From assembly GCA_002343325.1 (NCBI GenBank), contig DDSG01000063.1, forward strand, positions 1,822 through 29,166: DNA of 27,345 bases, read 5' to 3'. Below are positions 21,752 through 27,345 of the stretch, in pieces. Made by a program: the position numbers and the translations under genes. Numbering within the stretch: the stretch's first letter is position 1; the number at the start of each line of letters is the position of its first letter. Source of the stretch: Phycisphaerales bacterium UBA2396. Lineage in GTDB: Bacteria; Planctomycetota; Phycisphaerae; Phycisphaerales; UBA1924. Below the pieces are notes generated by a model. It was not told the origin of the DNA, did not search any database, and saw nothing but the letters and a program-made list of their open reading frames with translations.

Positions 21752-22963
21752 ATGTCTGTTGATGCTGTCGCTTCTCTCGCCACACGATGCGTCCGGGGCG
21801 GGCTCGTGCCCGATCCCACGACGGGCGCTATCACCACCCCGATCATCCAGTCCGCGACGTACGTCCAGCAGGCCGTCGGCGTCGACAAGGGGCACACCTA
21901 CAGCCGGGCGAGCAACCCCACGGTCTCGGCGCTCGAGGCCGCGCTGGGATCGCTCGAGTCCGCCTCGACCGCGTGCTTCGCCACGGGGCTCGCGGCGATC
22001 CACGCTCTGTTCCTCGCCACGCTCAAGGCAGGCGACCACGTTGTCTGCTCGGAGGTGATCTATGGCGGGACGTATCGCCTGCTCAAGGAAGTGCTCGCGA
22101 ACCTCGGCATTCGATCAACCTTCGTCGATACCGCGGATCTTCAGGCTCTCCGCGAGTCGATCCGCGAGAACACCCGACTCGTGCTCATCGAGACGCCGGG
22201 CAACCCGACGCTCCGACTGACCGACGTCGCCGCCGTCGCGAAGATCACCAGGCCCCGCGGCATCCTTCTCGCTGTCGACAACACGTTCCTCACGCCCGTG
22301 GGGCTCCGTCCGCTCGACCTGGGCGCCGACGTGTCGGTCTATTCCACGACCAAGTATCTTGAGGGTCACAACGCCACGGTCGGCGGAGCCCTGACCACGC
22401 GTGATGCCGCCCTGCTCGAGCGGTTCACGTTCATCCGCAAGTCCGTCGGTTCGATCCAGGCCCCGCAGGACGCGTGGCTCACCATCCGCGGGCTCAAGAC
22501 GCTCGCGGTGCGCCTCAAGGAACATTCCGCGAACGCCCAGGCCGTCGCCGAATGGCTCGAAGCACACCCCGCCGTCTCTCGCGTCTGGTACCCCGGGCTG
22601 GCCTCGTTCCCGCAGGCCGACCTCGCCCGCCGCCAGCACCACCTTCACAGCGGCATCATCGCCTTCGAGGTCCACGGCGGCGTCCACGCCGGTGTCGCCG
22701 TGCTCAATTCCGTCCGGCTCATCAGCCTCGCCGAAAGCCTGGGTGCCGTCGAGAGCCTCATCACGCACCCCGCCACGATGACCCACGGCAGCGTCCCGCG
22801 CGCCGAACGCGAACGCATCGGCATCTCCGACGGCCTGATCCGTCTGTCCGTCGGTCTCGAAGGTCCCGCCGACATCATCGCCGACCTGCAGCTGGCTCTC
22901 TCGCACGTTCCGATCCACTCCGCGACAACACAGCCGGCCGTCGCAGGAGGTGCCTCGTGGTGA
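21752..22963 (+). CDS. Cys/Met metabolism PLP-dependent enzyme, cystathionine gamma-synthase-like
   Basis: 403 residues. PLP lysine K201 in VYSTTKYLEGHNATVGG; other family motifs are PIIQSATYVQ, YSRASNPTVSALEAALGSLE, CFATGLAAIHALF, DHVVCSEVIYGGTYRL, ETPGNPTLRLTD, LAVDNTFLTPVGLRPLDLGAD and the late ISLAESLGAVESLITHPATMTH. The class includes cystathionine gamma-synthase, O-acyl-homoserine sulfhydrylase and methionine gamma-lyase, which cannot be separated with certainty by eye. The GHNATVGG in place of GHSDVVAG is notable. In an operon with aspartokinase and asd, a synthase on the homoserine-to-methionine route is most likely. GGAGG lies 7 nt before ATG; the next gene begins within the last codons. 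Confidence 0.88.
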   Translation: MSVDAVASLATRCVRGGLVPDPTTGAITTPIIQSATYVQQAVGVDKGHTYSRASNPTVSALEAALGSLESASTACFATGLAAIHALFLATLKAGDHVVCSEVIYGGTYRLLKEVLANLGIRSTFVDTADLQALRESIRENTRLVLIETPGNPTLRLTDVAAVAKITRPRGILLAVDNTFLTPVGLRPLDLGADVSVYSTTKYLEGHNATVGGALTTRDAALLERFTFIRKSVGSIQAPQDAWLTIRGLKTLAVRLKEHSANAQAVAEWLEAHPAVSRVWYPGLASFPQADLARRQHHLHSGIIAFEVHGGVHAGVAVLNSVRLISLAESLGAVESLITHPATMTHGSVPRAERERIGISDGLIRLSVGLEGPADIIADLQLALSHVPIHSATTQPAVAGGASW

Positions 22964-23763
22964 ACTCCTTGACCGTGCTCAAGTTCGGGTCTTCGGTCCT
23001 TCCGACGGAAGAGGCCTTGCCCGTTGCCGTTCGCGAGATCACGCATTGGGTCGAGCGTGGGCACAAGGTGATCGCAGTTGTGTCGGCCTTGGGTGAAACG
23101 ACCGACCGCCTCCTCGCCCGGACGTCGCGTTACGCCGCCGCGTGGCGTCCCGCGGATGAGGCCGCCGTTGCCGCGCTGCTCGCCACGGGCGAAGCGACCA
23201 CGGTCGCTCTCCTGGGCCTCGCTCTCGCCGCGGCCGGCCGCCCCGCCAACGTGCTCGACGCCGCCGCCATCGGGCTCAAGACCGAAGGGCCGCTGCTCGA
23301 CGCCCGCGCGATCGACGTCGATCGTGGTGCTGTTCATCGTGCACTCGCCGATCGGCCCATCATCGTCGTCCCGGGATTCCTCGGGCGCGACGACCGCGGC
23401 CGAACGACGCTCCTGGGTCGAGGCGGCTCCGACCTGACCGCACTCTTCCTCGCCGGTGAACTCCTCGCCGACCAGTGCGTGCTCCTCAAGGACGTTGACG
23501 GCCTCTACGACCGCGACCCCTCCGAAGACCCCGCGAACGCCCGCCGATACCTCCGCGCCAACTACGAGGACGTGCTCCGCCTCACCGGGGGCATCGTCCA
23601 GCACAAGGCCGTCCGCTACGCACGCGACCGCCGCACCCAGTTCACCGTCGCCGCTCCGGGGCGATTCGAAGGCTCGCTCATCTGGGGCGGCGACACCGTG
23701 CTCGATCGCGACCCTGTCGAAACCTCTTCCCGCGTTTCCCTCTCGAAGGAGGCCCGCCCATGA
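22957..23763 (+). CDS. Single-domain aspartokinase (amino acid kinase fold, no ACT domains)
   Basis: 268 residues from GTG 22957 (AGGAGG 6 nt upstream; GTG 22960 equally possible). The amino acid kinase domain is complete: VLKFGSSVLPTEE (usual KFGGTSV), VIAVVSALGETTDRLL, LLATGEATTVALLGLAL, VPGFLGRDDRGRTTLLGRGGSDLTALFLAGELLADQCVLLKDVDGLYDRDP-like segments and LRLTGGIVQHKAVRYA. It ends about 30 residues after this core; the ACT regulatory domains (about 120-200 residues) that give lysine or threonine feedback in LysC, ThrA and MetL are absent. The stop overlaps the next ATG (ATGA), so this is not a truncation by frameshift. It phosphorylates aspartate as the first step to methionine, threonine and lysine. 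A related amino acid kinase role cannot be excluded. Confidence 0.82.
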   Translation: MVNSLTVLKFGSSVLPTEEALPVAVREITHWVERGHKVIAVVSALGETTDRLLARTSRYAAAWRPADEAAVAALLATGEATTVALLGLALAAAGRPANVLDAAAIGLKTEGPLLDARAIDVDRGAVHRALADRPIIVVPGFLGRDDRGRTTLLGRGGSDLTALFLAGELLADQCVLLKDVDGLYDRDPSEDPANARRYLRANYEDVLRLTGGIVQHKAVRYARDRRTQFTVAAPGRFEGSLIWGGDTVLDRDPVETSSRVSLSKEARP

Positions 23764-24953
23764 ACTTCACCACCCGCCTCGTCGCCTTCAACGCCGCCCC
23801 GCGCGATCCCTTCCGTCCGACGGCGACGCCCATCTACCAGACCGCCACGTTCGAGCAGGACGATGCCTCCGCGTTCGGCACCTACGACTACTCCCGCAGC
23901 GGCAACCCCACCCGCCGCGTCCTCGAAGACCTCGTCGCCGACCTCGAAGGCGGCTGCCGGGGCTTTGCCTTCGCCTCCGGGCTCGCCGCGATCACCGCCG
24001 TCACGCGTCTCCTCAAGCCCGGCGACGAACTGCTCGCCTGCGAAGACCTGTACGGCGGGTCCTTCCGTCTCTTCTCCCGCATCCTCGCCGAGCGTGGCAT
24101 CCAGGTGCGCTACACCGACCTCTCCGGCGACAATCCCGTCCCCGTCTCTCCCGCGACGCGCCTTGTCTACGTCGAGACGCCCAGCAACCCGCTGCTCAAA
24201 GTCTGCGACCTGCGTCGAATCGCCCGCGACACCCACGCCGCCGGAGCCAAACTCTGCGTCGACGGCACCGCGATGACGCCCTACCTCCAACGTCCGCTGG
24301 AACTCGGCGCGGACATCGTTCTGCACTCGGCCACCAAGTACCTGTGCGGGCACGCCGACGTCACCGCGGGCGTCGTCACCGTGAAGGACCAGTCCCTCGC
24401 CGAGCAGATCGGCTTCATCCAGAACGCCGAGGGTGCCGTGCTCGGCCCGCAGGACTGCTTTCTCCTCCTCCGCGGGATCAAGACGCTCTCGCTGAGGCTC
24501 GACCGCCAGCAACGCACCGCCCAGGCGATCGCCGAGTGGCTCGCCGCTCGGCCCGACGTCACCAAGGTTCATTTCCCGGGTCTTCGCGCCCACCCCGGGC
24601 ACGACCTGCACCTCTCCCAGGCACTCGGGCCCGGCGCCGTCGTCACGTTCGAAACAGGCGACCCCGAGCGTTCCATCCGCCTCGTCGAGGCGCTCCAGAT
24701 CTTCTCAATCGCCGTCTCTTTCGGCAGCGTCGGCAGCTGCGCCACCGTCCCCTGCCGCATGAGCCACGCACCCATCGCCAACGCCGACGCCCGCATAGCC
24801 CGCCCCGCCTCGACACCACCGCCCGACCTCATCCGCCTCGCGGTCGGCATCGAGGACGCCGCCGACCTCATCGCCGACCTCGCCCGCGCCTTCGAATCCA
24901 CCCGCGAGCACCTCGCCTGTCGCAGCCGCGCCGTCCAAGGAGTCTGTCCATGA
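23760..24953 (+). CDS. Cys/Met metabolism PLP-dependent enzyme, cystathionine beta-lyase-like
   Basis: 397 residues; ATG overlaps the kinase stop (ATGA), AAGGAGG 7 nt upstream. PLP lysine K193 in LHSATKYLCGHADVTAGVV. Other motifs: TPIYQTATFEQDD, YDYSRSGNPTRRVLEDLVADLE, FAFASGLAAITAV, CEDLYGGSFRLF, ETPSNPLLKVCDL, LQRPLELGADIVLHSATKYL and SFGSVGSCATVPCRMSHA. The segment around the lysine resembles cystathionine beta-lyase (MetC, especially the plant-type enzyme), which splits cystathionine to homocysteine, pyruvate and ammonia. The usual DN(T/S) before the PLP lysine is DGT here (VDGTAMTP). With the synthase-like enzyme two genes upstream it would complete transsulfuration. Substrate is inferred. 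Confidence 0.85.
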   Translation: MNFTTRLVAFNAAPRDPFRPTATPIYQTATFEQDDASAFGTYDYSRSGNPTRRVLEDLVADLEGGCRGFAFASGLAAITAVTRLLKPGDELLACEDLYGGSFRLFSRILAERGIQVRYTDLSGDNPVPVSPATRLVYVETPSNPLLKVCDLRRIARDTHAAGAKLCVDGTAMTPYLQRPLELGADIVLHSATKYLCGHADVTAGVVTVKDQSLAEQIGFIQNAEGAVLGPQDCFLLLRGIKTLSLRLDRQQRTAQAIAEWLAARPDVTKVHFPGLRAHPGHDLHLSQALGPGAVVTFETGDPERSIRLVEALQIFSIAVSFGSVGSCATVPCRMSHAPIANADARIARPASTPPPDLIRLAVGIEDAADLIADLARAFESTREHLACRSRAVQGVCP

Positions 24954-26053
24954 ACCTTGCCGCTTCCCGCATCGCCATCGTCGGCGTCACCGGCGTCGTC
25001 GGACGCGAGATCCTCGCCATTCTCGAATCCCTCGCCGTTCCGCCCTCGGCGATCCTCCCCCTCGCCTCCCCCAAGTCCGTCGGCACCAGAATTCCCTACT
25101 CGGGCTCCTCGATCGAGGTCCGCGAGGCGACGCCCCAGTCGTTCGTCGGTTGCCGGATCGCGCTCTTCGCCTCCTCGTCCGCCGTCGCCCGCGAACTCGC
25201 CCCGCACGCCGTCGAGGCCGGCGCCACCGTCATCGACAACTCCAGCGAGTTCCGCATGAGGCCCGGCATCCCGCTGGTCGTGCCTGAGATCAACGGCCGA
25301 TCCGCCCTCCGCGCCTCCCCCGCGCCCAAGGTCATCGCGAATCCCAACTGCTCGACGATCATCCTGCTCACCGCGATCGATCCGCTCCGCGACGCCTTTG
25401 GCCTGCGGTCCGTGCATGTCGCCACGTACCAGGCGGTCTCAGGCGCAGGCCGCGCGGGCCTCGACGCCCTCAAGGCCGAGTCCGAGGCCGCGGTACGCGA
25501 TGGGTCCCCGGCCCGAGCCCAGGACTCCCCTTTCGTCGAGCCCTGCTTCTTCAATGTCTTCTCGCACAATTCCGCCGTCGATCCGTCCACGGGGCTCAAC
25601 GGCGAGGAACGCAAGATCATCGACGAGTCCCGCAAGATTCTCGGGCTGCCCGACCTCGAACTCACGCCCACCTGCGTCCGTGTTCCCGTGGAACGCGCCC
25701 ACAGCCAGGCGATTTCGCTCCGCCTTGAGCACAAAGCCACCGAGGCCCAGGTCCGCGAGGCCTACGCCGCCCACGCCCAGTCCGACGTCATCCGCATCGT
25801 CGACGACCGCGCCGGCAATCGCTTCCCCACGCCGCTCAAGGCCGCTGGGCAGGACCCCGTTCTCGTCGGCCGCATCCGCCCGGACCCCGCCCGCCCGGTC
25901 GACCCCGACGGCCGAACCGACGCGTGGTGCCTCTTCGCCTGCGGCGACCAGCTCCGAAAGGGCGCCGCCCTCAACGCCGTCCAGATCGCCCAGCTGCTGG
26001 ACGAGACGGGGATCATCAAGCCCGCCTCGGGGTATCGCTCGATCACCGTCTGA
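24950..26053 (+). CDS. asd: Aspartate-semialdehyde dehydrogenase
   Basis: 368 residues; ATG overlaps the previous stop (ATGA), AAGGAG 7 nt upstream. It reduces aspartyl phosphate to aspartate semialdehyde with NADPH. The NADP-binding N-terminus is RIAIVGVTGVVGREILAIL. The catalytic cysteine is C134 in ANPNCSTI, the catalytic histidine is in VPVERAHSQAI, and the family segment YQAVSGAGRAGLDAL is intact. The gene directly uses the product of the aspartokinase two genes upstream. The last ~18 residues (after LRKGAALNAVQIAQLL) are not conserved as far as I can tell. They lie against the suspected junction with foreign sequence, so the very C-terminus may be chimeric. Confidence 0.94.
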   Translation: MNLAASRIAIVGVTGVVGREILAILESLAVPPSAILPLASPKSVGTRIPYSGSSIEVREATPQSFVGCRIALFASSSAVARELAPHAVEAGATVIDNSSEFRMRPGIPLVVPEINGRSALRASPAPKVIANPNCSTIILLTAIDPLRDAFGLRSVHVATYQAVSGAGRAGLDALKAESEAAVRDGSPARAQDSPFVEPCFFNVFSHNSAVDPSTGLNGEERKIIDESRKILGLPDLELTPTCVRVPVERAHSQAISLRLEHKATEAQVREAYAAHAQSDVIRIVDDRAGNRFPTPLKAAGQDPVLVGRIRPDPARPVDPDGRTDAWCLFACGDQLRKGAALNAVQIAQLLDETGIIKPASGYRSITV

Positions 26054-26058
26054 CGACC

Positions 26059-26985
26059 GTGGCCCCCGCCCCGTCCGCCACGCCCCGCGCCGCCCTTCTG
26101 TCGGCCTTCGGCTGCTACGTCATGTGGGGCTTCATGCCCCTGCTGTTCATGGCCCAGGCGGCGGTCGGCTTCGACTCGCTCGAAATCCTCGCCCACCGCG
26201 CCCTCTGGGCGGTGGCGGTCGCGGGCCTGCTGGTGCTTCTGGCGAAACAGGGCGATCAGGTCCGCGCCGTCCTGACCACGCCGAAGACGCTCGGCTGGCT
26301 GGTCCTGTCCACGGCCCTGATCGGCGTCAACTGGGGCCTCTATGTCTGGGCCACCACCCATGAGGCCACGCTGGAAGCCAGCCTCGGCTACTATATCAAC
26401 CCGCTGCTCAACATGGTCGTGGGCCTGTGGCTGTTCCGCGAGAAGATCGACAAATGGGGCTGGGTCGCCATCGGCCTGGCCGCGATCGGCGTGCTGTTCC
26501 AGACCCTGGCCCTCGGCCGTCCGCCGTGGATCTCCATCGTCCTGGCCCTCAGCTTCGCCAGCTATGGCGTGATCCGCAAACGCGTGCCCATCGACGCCCA
26601 GGCCGGTTTGCTGGTCGAATGCCTGCTGCTGGTCCCGTTCGGCCTCGCCTGGGTGCTGTGGCTCCAGCACACGGGCGCGGGCGTGGCCTTCGACAGCCCG
26701 GCCAACACCGCCTGGGCCCTGCTGAACGGCCCCGCCACCGTCCTGCCCCTGGCCCTGTTCGCCTGGTCGGCCCGGCGCCTGCCGCTCTCGACCATCGGCT
26801 TCATCCAGTTCCTCGCCCCGACCCTCCAGTTCGCCGTCGGCGTCTGGGCCGGCGAGGCCCTGACGCCCCTGCGCGTCACCAGCTTCGTCTTCATCTGGGG
26901 CGGTGCGGGCGTCTTCGCGGCGGCCGCCCTGTTCCGCCACCGCGCCGCGCGCGAGGCGCTGAAGCGGTCAGCGGAGCCGGTCTGA
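26059..26985 (+). CDS. rarD: RarD/EamA-family transporter, likely alphaproteobacterial origin
   Basis: About 308 residues and ~10 transmembrane helices with two EamA repeats. RarD-type signatures are AFGCYVMWGFMPLLF, EILAHRALWAV, IGVNWGLYVWATTHEATLEASLGYYINPLLNM-like and LSTIGFIQFLAPTLQFAVGV. The family includes chloramphenicol-sensitive RarD and related drug/metabolite permeases; the substrate is unknown. GTG 26059 is the first plausible start after the asd stop, only 5 bp away. No RBS of the kind seen before every operon gene upstream is present, and the native start may have been lost at the junction. Leu codons are mostly CTG here but mostly CTC in asd, which argues for a different genome. 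Confidence 0.85.
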   Translation: MAPAPSATPRAALLSAFGCYVMWGFMPLLFMAQAAVGFDSLEILAHRALWAVAVAGLLVLLAKQGDQVRAVLTTPKTLGWLVLSTALIGVNWGLYVWATTHEATLEASLGYYINPLLNMVVGLWLFREKIDKWGWVAIGLAAIGVLFQTLALGRPPWISIVLALSFASYGVIRKRVPIDAQAGLLVECLLLVPFGLAWVLWLQHTGAGVAFDSPANTAWALLNGPATVLPLALFAWSARRLPLSTIGFIQFLAPTLQFAVGVWAGEALTPLRVTSFVFIWGGAGVFAAAALFRHRAAREALKRSAEPV

Positions 26986-26993
26986 AGGCGTGG

Positions 26994-27118
26994 CCAGTGG
27001 CTAGTGGCCAGTGGTTAGTGATTGCAGCCTCGCCGCCGGCGGAAGGGCGACGCGGACAGCGCGCAAGCACCGCTGTTGGCCATCCACTAGCCACTCGCCA
27101 CTAGCCACTCGCCACTCA
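26994..27118. repeat. Inverted arrays of a 7-bp repeat between convergent genes
   Basis: Left array: CCAGTGG, CTAGTGG, CCAGTGG, TTAGTGA (26994-27021). Right array: CCACTAG, CCACTCG, CCACTAG, CCACTCG, CCACTCA (27084-27118). The arrays are reverse complements in sense and could fold into a long imperfect stem with a 62-bp intervening stretch. They sit between the stops of rarD and the convergent hydrolase; the hydrolase TGA lies in the last unit. A role as a bidirectional terminator is inferred. Confidence 0.75.
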
Positions 27119-27345
27119 CAACCCCCCGTACACCGCCTCCACCAACCGCACCGCCCGCGGGTCGCCGATCAGGTGCGGCGACTGGCGGGTCATCACATAG
27201 GCTCCCGACACCCGCGCGTCCGGATCGGCGAAGGCGCAGCTGCCGCCCCAGCCCGAGTGGCCGAAGGTTTCGGCGCCCGGCCCCCAGGGGAAGTTCGGCG
27301 CATTGCGCATGAAGCCCGCGCCCGATCGGAAGAGCGGCGGGTAGG
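27116..27345 (-). CDS. Serine hydrolase of the beta-lactamase (class C / esterase EstB) superfamily, C-terminal part
   Basis: Only the last ~76 codons are in the window; the frame runs off the right edge. The segment GAETFGHSGWGGSCAFADPDARVSGAYVMTR carries the HSG motif, the third active-site box (equivalent of KTG) of penicillin-binding-protein-like esterases and class C-like beta-lactamase family proteins. It is followed by a short C-terminal helix and TGA. These are mostly periplasmic or cytoplasmic esterases or peptidases of unknown substrate. The gene is convergent with rarD and belongs to the same foreign-looking segment. Confidence 0.83.
   Translation of the reverse strand, partial: YPPLFRSGAGFMRNAPNFPWGPGAETFGHSGWGGSCAFADPDARVSGAYVMTRQSPHLIGDPRAVRLVEAVYGGL

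Noticed and set aside
23456..24900. Out-of-frame Arg/Pro-rich stretch upstream of and fused to asd in one long open frame
   Set aside because: The frame is open because of GC bias. The asd start at 24950 has AAGGAG, an ATGA overlap and the family N-terminus.
1..27345. tRNA, rRNA, CRISPR arrays, insertion sequences, prophage or defence genes
   Set aside because: I found no cloverleaf with CCA-type ends, no regular spacer-repeat array, and no transposase, integrase or known defence domain in the supported genes.

Overview
The first ~26.05 kb look like a GC-rich chromosome segment of a Planctomycetota bacterium, most likely Phycisphaerae. This is inferred from the gene types: an ECF sigma factor next to a serine/threonine kinase with TPR-like repeats, an orphan prepilin-type pseudopilin, a secreted protein ending in two dockerin-like calcium loops, a YdjY-like lipoprotein, a futalosine-pathway menaquinone gene (mqnD) and a sorbosone-dehydrogenase-like beta-propeller. 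The last ~1.3 kb (from about 26054) look alphaproteobacterial (Caulobacterales/Brevundimonas-like): Leu codon choice flips from CTC to CTG, and a RarD-type permease, inverted 7-bp repeat arrays and a serine hydrolase follow. This is either an assembly chimera or a recent insertion.

Layout. 1-691(-): FAH-family hydrolase, cut by the left edge. 744-2165(+): Sel1-repeat protein. 2170-3150(-): mqnD. 3453-4634(+): DegT/DnrJ/EryC1-type aminotransferase. 4674-5468(-): SAM methyltransferase. 5542-6450(+): secreted calcium-loop protein. 6533-6958(+): stand-alone tRNA-binding domain. 7215-8632(+): ECF sigma factor and anti-sigma factor. 8643-9956(-): beta-propeller dehydrogenase. 10021-10698(+): pseudopilin. 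10720-13034(+): panB and an HtrA-type protease. 13031-15198(-): murD with a YdjY-like lipoprotein. 15278-17521(+): TolB-like propeller and a conserved protein of unknown function. 17531-18112(-) and 18194-20878(+): divergent ECF sigma factor and kinase. 20885-21454(-): GNAT acetyltransferase. 21528-26053(+): leader peptide and a four-gene aspartate-to-methionine operon. 26059-27345: the foreign-looking segment.

The most interesting region is the leader of the methionine operon. A short ORF (21528-21608) with its own ribosome binding site carries five Met codons in alternate positions. It is followed by GC-rich segments that can pair in mutually exclusive ways, one of which buries the ribosome binding site of the first structural gene. 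The operon encodes a cystathionine gamma-synthase-like enzyme, an aspartokinase catalytic domain without ACT domains, a cystathionine beta-lyase-like enzyme and aspartate-semialdehyde dehydrogenase, all translationally coupled. The hypothesis is that ribosome stalling on Met codons replaces allosteric control.

A second pattern runs through the whole planctomycete part. Most transcription-unit starts without a Shine-Dalgarno sequence have a TANNNT hexamer ending 5-7 nt before the start codon, the geometry expected for leaderless mRNAs.
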